Below, piece by piece: positions 1 to 8,210 of a stretch of DNA of 17,768 nt. This stretch comes from Planctomycetes bacterium UBA2386 (lineage in GTDB: Bacteria; Planctomycetota; UBA1135; UBA2386): assembly GCA_002343845.1 (NCBI GenBank), contig DDSQ01000154.1, forward strand, positions 1 to 17,768, given 5' to 3'. Both the position numbers and the translations under genes were made by a program. Below the pieces are notes generated by a model. It was not told where the DNA came from. It saw only the letters and a program-made list of their open reading frames with translations, and made no database searches. Within the stretch, counting starts at the first letter, position 1. Each line of letters opens with the position of its first letter.

Positions 1-7
1 GTGAGCT

Positions 8-43
8 CGCGCGACCGGCTGGTCGTGATCGCCCGGTCGCGTG
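8..43. terminator. GC-rich hairpin downstream of the flavin oxidoreductase gene
   Basis: The arms CGCGACCGG (10-18) and CCGGTCGCG (33-41) are perfect reverse complements around a 14-base loop. A further G-T and C-G pair can extend the stem outward. It lies about 20 bases beyond the stop codon of the minus-strand oxidoreductase gene, where a terminator or 3'-end stabiliser would be expected. No T-run follows on either strand, so an intrinsic terminator is only one possibility. Confidence 0.3.
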
Positions 44-63
44 TGCGGCGGGCCGCAGCGGCC

Positions 64-1179
<1,116 letters not shown>

Positions 1180-1318
1180 CTGGGGCCTCGCGGCTGGGGC
1201 CGTGCCACATCGGACCCGGCGGGGCGATTGTGCGCGGCGAGCGCGCCACCGGTCGCCCCTCTCGCCACGCCTGTCCCTGCCGTCCAGCGGCCGCCTGGCC
1301 TACCCCGGAGCCGCGCCC

Positions 1319-2356
1319 TCAGCTCGCCGACGCCGGCGCCGCGACCACGGGCGGGGCCGGCTCCGGCGTCAGCAGGCTGCCGTCGCGCAGCCCGCGCAGC
1401 GTGGCCAGGCACAGCGCGGCGATGACCAGCGCGGCCAGCGCGAGCAGCGCGATGCCCAGCAGCGTGACCGCCGGCGTGGCGGCACCGGCGAGCGGCGCCA
1501 TGCGCAGCGTGAACGCGGCGATCGCCGTCAGCGGGAAACTCATGCCCCAGTGCGGCATCCCGAAGGGCAGCGCGGCGATGCGCCGCGCCAGTGCGGCGAC
1601 CCAGACCGTCGTGAAGATCGCCATGCCCCACAGCGCCCAGCCGACCGACGCCGGCGCGCCGAGCTGCAGCGCCGCGAGGCCGACGACCGCCGGCGGCGCG
1701 ATGAAGATGAACCCGGCCGGCAGCAGTCGCTCGGGCCACGAGCCCTGCAGCGCGACGCGCACGGCCAGCAGCACCTGGACGACCGGCCAGAACAGCAGCC
1801 CGACGCCGAACTGCGCCGTTGCCCAGGCCTCGATGCCGAGCGGAACCCCGGCCAGCGGCGCGAGCACGTTGCCGACCACCGGGATGAACAGCGCCGGGGT
1901 CACGCTGGCCCACTGCAGCCCGCCGGCGCCGTTGCCGCGCCACCACCGCACGAGCACCCACCAGGTCACGACGAGCTGCGACAGCGAGCCCAGCCACCAC
2001 AGCGCGGCCACCACGGGCCGCGCCGCGCCGGCGTGCAGCCCCGAGGCCACGCCGACCGTGCCCAGCAGCATCATCGCGATCGGCAGCGTCGCGATGAAAG
2101 TGTGGCGCACCGGGTGGCGGCGATCCTCGGCCCAGGCCTCGGGGTGGCGCTGCGCGCGCAACAGCGTCGCAACCGCCAGCACCGCGAAGACCCCCGCGGC
2201 CAGCGCGCCGATGACCAGCGCCGTGGCGCCGGCCGCCTCGCCCATCAGCGGGACGGCGCGGTGGAAGGCCAGCGACAAGCCGCCCAGCCCCATGACGACG
2301 GCATACCAGCCGGGAAAGAGGTACTTCAGCGGGGTGCTCGGGCGGGGTGTCGTCAT
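1319..2356 (-). CDS. TDT/SLAC1-family transporter (TehA-like)
   Basis: This 345-residue polytopic inner-membrane protein is almost entirely hydrophobic segments with short polar loops. That matches the ten-helix bundle of the tellurite-resistance/dicarboxylate transporter family (TehA, Mae1, plant SLAC1). The N-terminal stretch around FPGWYAVVMGLGGLSLAF (14-31) and the late MPHWGMSFPL segment resemble conserved parts of bacterial members. These are anion channels or transporters; substrates include C4-dicarboxylates, sulfite, or nitrate and chloride. Which one applies here cannot be decided. The C-terminus ends in an Ala/Pro-rich tail. The ATG at 2356 has no strong Shine-Dalgarno sequence. 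A small AT-rich island about 35 to 55 bases upstream may carry its promoter. It lies between the GH13 lipoprotein gene and the flavin oxidoreductase gene, all on the minus strand, but nothing ties it to glucan use. Confidence 0.85.
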   Translation of the reverse strand: MTTPRPSTPLKYLFPGWYAVVMGLGGLSLAFHRAVPLMGEAAGATALVIGALAAGVFAVLAVATLLRAQRHPEAWAEDRRHPVRHTFIATLPIAMMLLGTVGVASGLHAGAARPVVAALWWLGSLSQLVVTWWVLVRWWRGNGAGGLQWASVTPALFIPVVGNVLAPLAGVPLGIEAWATAQFGVGLLFWPVVQVLLAVRVALQGSWPERLLPAGFIFIAPPAVVGLAALQLGAPASVGWALWGMAIFTTVWVAALARRIAALPFGMPHWGMSFPLTAIAAFTLRMAPLAGAATPAVTLLGIALLALAALVIAALCLATLRGLRDGSLLTPEPAPPVVAAPASAS

Positions 2357-2388
2357 GGCGCGGATCCGGCAACGCGGGGCGAGTCCGG

Positions 2389-2408
2389 AATATACCCCAT
2401 GCCGTATA
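2389..2408 (-). promoter_or_regulatory. AT-rich inverted repeat and possible -10 region upstream of the TDT transporter gene
   Basis: TATAC (2391-2395) and GTATA (2404-2408) are inverted around eight bases, within otherwise very GC-rich DNA. On the minus strand the island contains TATATT (2389-2394), a plausible -10 hexamer 33 bases before the transporter ATG. No convincing -35 lies 16-18 bases upstream, so it could be a regulated promoter, an operator, or only a local AT-rich patch. Confidence 0.3.
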
Positions 2409-2461
2409 AGCCGAGGGCCTGGGTCGACCGGGGTCCGACGAGGCTGCGCCGTGCGCCCGGA

Positions 2462-4117
2462 TCAGCGGATGAGGTCGAAGACCCGGACGGCCTGCGCCGG
2501 CAGCCGCAGCCGCAGCCTGCCGTCCGCGCCGGGACGGAAGGTCCCGCCATCGGCGGGGTACAACGCCGCCAGACCGGCGCCCGCGCTCGCCTGCGCGACC
2601 TCGAGGACGGCTTCGTCGCGGCCGTAGTTGATCGCCACCAGCGTGCGCTCGTTGCCGAGCCGCCGCTCGAAGCTCAGCACGAGCCCGTCGGCCACCGCCT
2701 GCTCGAAGCTGCCGCGGGCGATCGACGGCCGCGTGTTGCGCAGCCTCAGCATCGCCTTGTAGAAGTTCAGCAGCGACGCCGGGTCGGCCTGCTGGGCGGC
2801 GACGTTGTGGGTCGCGGCGTTCGGCGCGATCGGGCGGAACGGCGTGCCGCGGGTGAAGCCGGCGGTGTGCGGATCGGCTGTCCAGCTCATGGGCGCGCGC
2901 AGCGGCAGGTCGCCGCTCAGCGTGTGCACGCCGGCCTTGCCGATCTCCTCGCCGTAGTAGATGAACGGCGTCCCCGGCTGCAGCAGGTAGCCGGCCGCGG
3001 CCACGCGGTAGGCGGCTTCGTCCCCGCCGACCTGGTCCCACAGCCGGCGACCGGCGAAGATGTCGTGGTTCGAGACGAAGGTGGCCATCGTCGCCGGGCG
3101 GCTGCGGTAGTACTCGGCCAGCGCGCGTACCGACTCGGCCTTGCCCTGTGCCGCCCCGACGAAGTGGTGAACGTAGCCGAAGGCGAAGGCGCCGCCGCAG
3201 ACGGCCGGATCGCCCCAGTCCTCGGGGCGGGCCGTCGCCTCGCAGACGACGTAGCGGTTCGGGTAGCGGTGCACGAGCTCGACGACCTCGCGCGTCAGTG
3301 CCCGGCTCTCGGGCTGGTCGTTCCAGCGCTCGGCGTCGTTCTCGACCAGGTGCGGCACGGCGTCGAGGCGGAAGCCGTCGAGGCCGCGGTTCAGCCAGAA
3401 GCGCAGCGAGTCGGCGTGGTAGGACTTGACGGCCGGATGGCGGAAGTCGAAGTCCGGCATGTGAGCGCCGAAGGTGCCGAAGTAGAAGCCACGTGCTCCG
3501 GCCGGCGGCGGCGGCAGTTCGCGAGCCGGTCCGGTGAAGCGCCAGGGCTCGCTGGCCGTGTGGTACCAGGGGTTCTTGTCCCAGATGAACCAGCCCCGCG
3601 GCCGCTCGTCGGCCCAGATGAACCAGTCGCGAAACGGCGCCTGGGGTCCTCTTCGGGCCGAGACGAACATCGGGTGGCTCGCCGACGCGTGGTTGATGAC
3701 GTAGTCGACGATCACGCCGATGCCGCGGCGGTGCGCCTGCGCGAGCAGCTCGTCGAAGTCGGCCAGGCTGCCGTAGGCCGGCTCGATGGCGCGGAAGTCG
3801 GTCGTCGCGTAGCCGTGGTCGCCGTCGGCGCTGCGCGTGACCGGCATCAGCCAGATGCCGGAGACGCCCAGCTCCTGCAGGTAGTCCAGCCGCGAGATCA
3901 GGCCGCGCAGGTCGCCGATGCCGTCGCCGTCGCTGTCCTGGTACGCGCGCACGAAGATCTCGATGAAGGCGCCGCGATGCCAGTGCTCGGGCAGGTGGGG
4001 CCGGCCGGTCCGCTCGGGCACCGGGGCCAGGTCGACCGGCGTCGACGTGCAGGCACCCAGCACGGCCGCCAGCAGGAGCGCGACGAGCCGCATGCGACAG
4101 CGCGACGGGGTGTTCAT
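2462..4117 (-). CDS. Predicted lipoprotein GH13 alpha-amylase-family glycosidase
   Basis: A 551-residue clan GH-H enzyme acting on alpha-glucans. All four GH13 core regions are present: DYVINH (138-143); GFRLDAV (248-254) with nucleophile Asp252; VCEAT (291-295) with acid/base Glu293; and SNHD (349-352) with Asp352. DSDGDGIGDL (61-70) resembles the Ca-binding loop of the oligo-1,6-glucosidase/neopullulanase groups. Region V reads MPDFDF (220-225), between the two groups' signatures. The N-terminus has basic residues, a hydrophobic stretch and a lipobox LGAC with Cys23. No Asp follows the Cys, suggesting outer-membrane sorting. The ATG at 4117 has a weak GGAT upstream; the ATG at 4093 would start directly at the hydrophobic core, and the one at 4195 would leave no room for the promoter. 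The gene diverges from the pullulanase gene. Exact specificity (amylase, maltogenic, alpha-glucosidase) is open. Confidence 0.88.
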   Translation of the reverse strand: MNTPSRCRMRLVALLLAAVLGACTSTPVDLAPVPERTGRPHLPEHWHRGAFIEIFVRAYQDSDGDGIGDLRGLISRLDYLQELGVSGIWLMPVTRSADGDHGYATTDFRAIEPAYGSLADFDELLAQAHRRGIGVIVDYVINHASASHPMFVSARRGPQAPFRDWFIWADERPRGWFIWDKNPWYHTASEPWRFTGPARELPPPPAGARGFYFGTFGAHMPDFDFRHPAVKSYHADSLRFWLNRGLDGFRLDAVPHLVENDAERWNDQPESRALTREVVELVHRYPNRYVVCEATARPEDWGDPAVCGGAFAFGYVHHFVGAAQGKAESVRALAEYYRSRPATMATFVSNHDIFAGRRLWDQVGGDEAAYRVAAAGYLLQPGTPFIYYGEEIGKAGVHTLSGDLPLRAPMSWTADPHTAGFTRGTPFRPIAPNAATHNVAAQQADPASLLNFYKAMLRLRNTRPSIARGSFEQAVADGLVLSFERRLGNERTLVAINYGRDEAVLEVAQASAGAGLAALYPADGGTFRPGADGRLRLRLPAQAVRVFDLIR

Positions 4118-4148
4118 CGGATGCCGATCCGCAACTTCAAGGGCGTTG

Positions 4149-4178
4149 AATGTAGGCGAACTACACATGCCATCGCAA
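4149..4178 (-). promoter_or_regulatory. Predicted promoter of the GH13 lipoprotein gene with an overlapping inverted repeat
   Basis: On the minus strand, TTGCGA (4173-4178) is a -35 candidate and TACATT (4149-4154) a -10 candidate, 18 bases apart and about 32 bases before the ATG at 4117. The perfect inverted repeat TGTAG-N5-CTACA (4151-4165) overlaps the -10 and spacer. That is where a repressor would sit. No specific regulator is recognised from the motif. Confidence 0.45.
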
Positions 4179-4217
4179 GCCGCCTCCGGCCTCACCGGCG
4201 CTCAACCACAGGCCGTG

Positions 4218-4259
4218 TTGCGCTCCGCGGCCTTGGCGATGTAGTTTTCCTTCTATAGG
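4218..4259 (+). promoter_or_regulatory. Predicted promoter and operator-like sequence of the pullulanase gene
   Basis: The region before the pullulanase ATG (4290) contains a conspicuous AT-rich patch at 4239-4260. Two promoter readings are possible: TTGCGC (4218-4223), 18 bases, TAGTTT (4242-4247); or TTGGCG (4233-4238), 15 bases, TATAGG (4254-4259). The patch contains TGTAG (4240-4244) and CTATA (4253-4257), an imperfect inverted repeat. Its TGTAGTT-N2-CCT core is shared with the minus-strand reading of the repeat in front of the divergent GH13 lipoprotein gene. This suggests co-regulation by one factor. Confidence 0.4.
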
Positions 4260-4289
4260 ATCGCGGCGCATCGACACCTCGAGCACCCG

Positions 4290-7094
4290 ATGAGCCGACT
4301 TCGACGACCGATCGCCATGGCCTTGGGCGGCGTGCTGTCCGCGCTGGCCGCCGCCGCAGCACCCGCGCCCACGCCCGCGCCCGCTCCGGCGGCCGCCGAC
4401 TGCGAGATGCCGGCCCACGCCCGCCCGCTGTTGCCGCCGGTGGCCGGCAGCGAGCCTGCCCGGGCCGAAGCGATCTGGCTGGACGATCGGAGCATCCGCT
4501 GGCCGGGGGCACCGGCCGGGGCCCGCTACCGGCTCGTGCACGCCGCCGGCGCGACGCTCGAGGTCCGCGCCGGCGAAGCGGTGCGCGGGCACGACGCGGC
4601 GTTCGGGCTGCCGGCGGCGCAGCGACCCGTCACCGCGGAGGTCGCGCAGCGCTTCCGCCACGTCGGCCCGGGCGCGACGCTCGTGCTGCCGCCCGGACTG
4701 CCGGCGGCTCGGCTGAAGGCCCTGTTGCGCGGCCAGCTGCTCCTCGTGCGCGAGGACGACGAGGGCCGCGTGCTGGCCGCCACCCGGCTGCAGCACCCGG
4801 GTGCGCTCGACGCGCTCTACGCCTCGGCGGCGGAGCGCGACGAGTTCGGCGCGGCGGTCGTGCGCGCTGGCGCGGGACGCGAGGCGCGGACGCGGTTCGC
4901 GCTGTGGGCGCCGACCGCCCGGCGTGTCGCGTTGTGCCTCTACCGCCACGACGAGGGGCCGGTGCAGGCGCTGGTGCCGATGCAGCGCGATCCGCGCAGC
5001 GGCACGTGGCGCGCGCGCCTGCGCGGCGACCTGCACGGACGACGCTACGCGTACCTGGTGGATGTCGTCGTGCCCGGTGCCGGCCTCGTGCGCAACCGCG
5101 TGACCGACCCATACGCGCTGTCGCTGACCACCGACTCGCGGCGCGCCGTCGTCGTCGACCTCGAGGCGGCCGACACGAAGCCGCCCGGCTGGGATCGCGC
5201 CGCCCGGCCCCGGGTCCCCGAGTCGCCGACCGACCTCGTCGTCTACGAACTGCACGTGCGCGACTTCTCGATCGGCGACCCGAGCGTCCCGGCGCGGCGG
5301 CGCGGCCGTTACGAGGCCTTCGCCGAAGCGGCGAGCCACGGGGTCCGGCACCTGAAGGCCCTCGCCGCGGCGGGGGTCACCGACGTGCACCTGCTGCCCA
5401 CGTTCGACTTCGCGACGGTGCCCGAGCGCGACTGCCGCACGCCGGTGATCCCGGACGCGCCGCCGGACAGCGACGCGCAGCAGGCCGCGGCCGGACGCGA
5501 GCGCGCGACCGACTGCTTCAACTGGGGCTACGACCCGCTGCACTTCACGGCTCCCGAGGGCAGTTTCGCGTCGCCGGGATCGGGTGGCATCGGCCGCATC
5601 GCCGAGTTCCGCACGATGGTCATGGCCCTGCACGCGATGGGTCTTCGCGTGGGCATGGACGTCGTCTACAACCACACGAGCGCGTCCGGCCAGCACGCGC
5701 AGTCGGTGCTCGACCGCATCGTGCCGGGCTACTACCACCGCCTGGACGCGACCGGTGCGGTCGAACGCTCGACCTGCTGCGACAACACGGCGACCGAGCA
5801 CCGGATGATGGCCCGGCTGATGATCGACTCGGCCGTCGTCTGGGCCCGCGACCACCGCATCGACTCGTTCCGCTTCGACCTGATGGGCCACCAGCCGCGT
5901 GCGGTCATGGAGGCCTTGCAGCGCGCGGTGAACCGCGCCACGGGGCGCCATGTCCACCTGATCGGCGAAGGCTGGAACTTCGGCGAGGTCGCCGACGGTG
6001 CGCGTTTCGTGCAGGCGTCGCAGCTGTCGCTGAACGGCAGCGGCATCGCCACCTTCAACGACCGGCTGCGCGACGCGGTGCGCGGCGGCGGCGCCGGCGA
6101 CAGCGGTGTCGACCAGATCGCGCGCCAGGGCTGGGTCAGCGGCCTGCACGTGGCACGCAACGCGCACGCGCAGGCTGCCGGCCTGGGCACGCGCGACGAG
6201 CTGCTGCACGCGGCCGACCTCGTGCGCGCCGGCATGGCCGGCTCGATCCGCGACCTCGTGCTGCAGCGCGCCAGCGGCGAGCGCGTGCCGCTCGAGCGCA
6301 TTCCCTATGGCGGGACACAGCCCGCCGGCTACGTGACGCAGCCCGGCGAGGTGGTCAACTACGTCGAGAACCACGACAACCCGACGCTGTTCGACACGCT
6401 CGTCTTCAAGCTGCCTCCCGACACGCCGCGTGACGAGCGTGCCCGCGTGCAGGCGCTGGCCAGCGCGATCGTGCTGCTCAGCCAGGGCATCGCCTACGTG
6501 CACGCCGGCCAGGAACTGCTGCGCAGCAAGTCGATGGACCGCAACAGCTACGACAGCGGCGACTGGTTCAACCGCATCGACTGGACCGCGCAGGACAACG
6601 GCTTCGGCAGCGGGCTTCCGCCGCGCGAGGACAACGCCGCGAGCTGGCCGCTGATGAAGCCGCTGCTCGCCCGCGCCGCCGAGATCAAGCCGCGCCCGCA
6701 GGACATCGCGTTCGCCCGCGATAGCTTCCTCGACATGCTGCGCATCCGCTCGAGCACGACGCTGCTGCGGCTGCGCACGGCGGACGACATCCGCCAGCGG
6801 CTGCGCCTGCTCGACACCGGTCCGCGGCAGAACCCGCTGGTGATGGCGCTCCACGTCGACGGGCGCGGGTATCCCGGCGCGCGCTTCGCCGAAGTGCTGG
6901 TGCTGGTCAACGCCGCGGACCGGCCGCAAGCCTTGACGCTGGACGAGGCCCGGGGGCGGGCGTTCGAGCTCCACCCGGTGCACCGCGCGCCGACGGCCGC
7001 CGACACGCGCCCGTCGCTGGCGGCGCGCGTCGACCGCGAGACCGGCCTCGTCGAGGTGCCGCCGCGCACCGCGGTGGTCTTCGTGGTGAACTGA
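4290..7094 (+). CDS. pulA: Exported pullulanase-type alpha-1,6-glucosidase (GH13)
   Basis: This 934-residue enzyme hydrolyses alpha-1,6 branch bonds in pullulan, amylopectin limit dextrin or glycogen. Order of parts: a signal-peptide-like start with basic residues and an Ala-rich core to about residue 24; a Pro/Ala linker; a pullulanase N-terminal region (about 55-165); a CBM48-like domain around TRFALWAPTA (201-210); the catalytic barrel; and a C-terminal beta domain of the DUF3372 type (about 765-934). Diagnostic residues are the pullulanase NWGYDP (411-416), DVVYNH (457-462), SFRFD with nucleophile Asp530, IGEGW with acid Glu560, and NHD with Asp696. The conserved stretch KSMDRNSYDSGDWFNRIDW (747-765) is typical of the TIGR02103 subgroup. 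The ATG at 4290 lacks a good Shine-Dalgarno sequence, but later Met codons would lose the export signal. Periplasmic or extracellular location is inferred; no lipobox is seen. It diverges from the GH13 lipoprotein gene. Confidence 0.93.
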   Translation: MSRLRRPIAMALGGVLSALAAAAAPAPTPAPAPAAADCEMPAHARPLLPPVAGSEPARAEAIWLDDRSIRWPGAPAGARYRLVHAAGATLEVRAGEAVRGHDAAFGLPAAQRPVTAEVAQRFRHVGPGATLVLPPGLPAARLKALLRGQLLLVREDDEGRVLAATRLQHPGALDALYASAAERDEFGAAVVRAGAGREARTRFALWAPTARRVALCLYRHDEGPVQALVPMQRDPRSGTWRARLRGDLHGRRYAYLVDVVVPGAGLVRNRVTDPYALSLTTDSRRAVVVDLEAADTKPPGWDRAARPRVPESPTDLVVYELHVRDFSIGDPSVPARRRGRYEAFAEAASHGVRHLKALAAAGVTDVHLLPTFDFATVPERDCRTPVIPDAPPDSDAQQAAAGRERATDCFNWGYDPLHFTAPEGSFASPGSGGIGRIAEFRTMVMALHAMGLRVGMDVVYNHTSASGQHAQSVLDRIVPGYYHRLDATGAVERSTCCDNTATEHRMMARLMIDSAVVWARDHRIDSFRFDLMGHQPRAVMEALQRAVNRATGRHVHLIGEGWNFGEVADGARFVQASQLSLNGSGIATFNDRLRDAVRGGGAGDSGVDQIARQGWVSGLHVARNAHAQAAGLGTRDELLHAADLVRAGMAGSIRDLVLQRASGERVPLERIPYGGTQPAGYVTQPGEVVNYVENHDNPTLFDTLVFKLPPDTPRDERARVQALASAIVLLSQGIAYVHAGQELLRSKSMDRNSYDSGDWFNRIDWTAQDNGFGSGLPPREDNAASWPLMKPLLARAAEIKPRPQDIAFARDSFLDMLRIRSSTTLLRLRTADDIRQRLRLLDTGPRQNPLVMALHVDGRGYPGARFAEVLVLVNAADRPQALTLDEARGRAFELHPVHRAPTAADTRPSLAARVDRETGLVEVPPRTAVVFVVN

Positions 7095-7118
7095 GACGGC
7101 TGTTCGCGCGTTATCGTC

Positions 7119-7149
7119 GCGGCAGCGGGCCCTGCGGGCCCGCTGCCGC
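7119..7149. terminator. Perfect 14-bp GC hairpin between the pullulanase and DUF4126 genes
   Basis: Bases 7119-7132 (GCGGCAGCGGGCCC) pair without mismatch to 7136-7149 around the three-base loop TGC. It starts 24 bases after the pullulanase stop codon and ends 25 bases before the DUF4126 start codon. No T-tract follows, so it may be a Rho-independent-like pause, an mRNA 3'-end protector, or a structure separating expression of the two genes. The downstream Shine-Dalgarno sequence at 7161 lies outside the stem. Confidence 0.5.
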
Positions 7150-7174
7150 TGAAGCAGGGCGAGGAGGCCGGACG

Positions 7175-7798
7175 ATGGACGCACTGGACACCACACAGCT
7201 GATGGCGATCGCGGCGGCGATGGGCTGGGCGAGCGGCATCCGCTTGTATGCCGTCGTCTTCCTGACCGGGCTGGCGGGAAGCCTGGGCTGGGTGACGCTG
7301 CCCCCAGGGCTTGCGTTGCTGCAGAGCCCGGTGATGCTGAGCGTGTCCGGCGTGATGCTGGCCGCCGAGTTCTTCGCCGACAAGGTTCCCGGCCTCGACT
7401 CGGTCTGGGACACGGTGCACACCGTCCTGCGCATCCCGGCCGGCGCCGCCCTGGCCGCCGGTGTCTTCGGCGGCGACCACCAGACCTGGGCGATGGCCGC
7501 CGCGCTGGCGGGGGGCACGCTGGCCGCGACCAGCCACGTCGCGAAGGCGACGACCCGCGCGGCCGTCAACACCTCGCCGGAACCGTTCTCGAACCTCGGC
7601 CTGTCGCTGCTCGGTGACGCCGCGGTGCCGGGTCTGCTGTGGCTCGCGTGGAGCGAGCCGGCCTGGTTCTTCGCCGTGCTCGCCGTCAGCGTGGTGGTGG
7701 CGCTGGCGCTGACGGTCGTGCTGTTCCGCTTCCTGCGCGGCCTCGTGCGGCGCGTCCGCTCGTGGCTGCTGCCGCAGCCGTTGGGCAGCAGCGGCTGA
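7175..7798 (+). CDS. DUF4126 domain-containing membrane protein
   Basis: A 207-residue inner-membrane protein with about five hydrophobic segments (around residues 10-35, 45-65, 85-120, 145-160 and 163-186) and a basic C-terminus. It matches the DUF4126 family: GIRLYAVVFLTGLAG near residue 21, EFFADKVPGLDSVWDTVHT (65-83) followed by RIPAGAALAAG, and KATTRAAVNTSPEPFSN (124-140). The family has no established biochemical role. The start is well supported by GAGGAGG (7161-7167), seven bases before the ATG, the strongest ribosome binding site in the window. The gene follows the pullulanase gene in the same direction but behind a strong hairpin, so independent expression is plausible. Its last 113 bases are antisense to the end of the cueR-like gene. 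Confidence 0.88.
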   Translation: MDALDTTQLMAIAAAMGWASGIRLYAVVFLTGLAGSLGWVTLPPGLALLQSPVMLSVSGVMLAAEFFADKVPGLDSVWDTVHTVLRIPAGAALAAGVFGGDHQTWAMAAALAGGTLAATSHVAKATTRAAVNTSPEPFSNLGLSLLGDAAVPGLLWLAWSEPAWFFAVLAVSVVVALALTVVLFRFLRGLVRRVRSWLLPQPLGSSG

Positions 7799-8210
7799 CC
7801 GGCGGCGCCTGCGCCTCGCCGGCGGCCTGCGCGAGTCCCTCGAGGATGCCGCAGTGCGGCCGGTCGTCGCCGGCGCACGCGGCGATCAGCGCGGTCAGCG
7901 TGCGCCGCATCGCCTCGAGCTCGCGCAGCTTGTCCTCGAGCTCGGCGAGATGGGCCTGCGCGAGCGCCTTGACGCGCCGGCTCGAGCGGCCCTGGTCGTC
8001 GCGCAGCGCGAGCAGCTCGCCGATCTGCGCGATCGAGAACCCGAGCGAGCGCGAGCGGCGCACGAACCGCAGGATCTCGACCTCGTGTTCGTGGTACTGG
8101 CGGTAGCCGGCGTCGCTGCGCGAAGCCGGCGGCAGCAGCCCGATGCGCTCGTAGTGGCGCACCATCTTGGCCGACACGCCGGCCGCGGCGGCGGCCTCGC
8201 CGATGTTCAT
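7686..8210 (-). CDS. cueR: CueR-like MerR-family Cu(I)-responsive transcriptional activator
   Basis: This 174-residue cytoplasmic regulator has an N-terminal MerR winged helix (MNIGEAAAAAGVSAKMVRHYER, residues 1-22; GYRQYHEHEV, 35-44), a long dimerisation helix (about 78-110) and a metal loop CAGDDRPHC. Cys112 and Cys120 match the Cu(I) ligands of E. coli CueR in number and spacing, and Ser77 matches the residue that marks monovalent-metal sensors. A Cys-Cys pair (141-142) resembles the CueR tail motif. It should bend MerR-type promoters at copA and copZ when bound to Cu(I) or Ag(I). Its ATG overlaps the stop of copZ (ATGA), and no Shine-Dalgarno sequence is visible, so translation is probably coupled. 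Oddity: about 30 extra Ala/Arg/Pro-rich residues beyond the usual end (CueR is about 135 residues), encoded opposite the DUF4126 gene. An upstream start at 8315 would read through copZ out of frame and is rejected. Confidence 0.9.
   Translation of the reverse strand: MNIGEAAAAAGVSAKMVRHYERIGLLPPASRSDAGYRQYHEHEVEILRFVRRSRSLGFSIAQIGELLALRDDQGRSSRRVKALAQAHLAELEDKLRELEAMRRTLTALIAACAGDDRPHCGILEGLAQAAGEAQAPPVSRCCPTAAAAATSGRAARGRAGSGTARPSAPAPPPR

Noticed and set aside
4161..7196. 1011-codon minus-strand open frame opposite the pullulanase gene
   Set aside because: Arg/Val/His-rich low-complexity translation with no recognisable motif. The plus strand carries an intact enzyme with all catalytic motifs.
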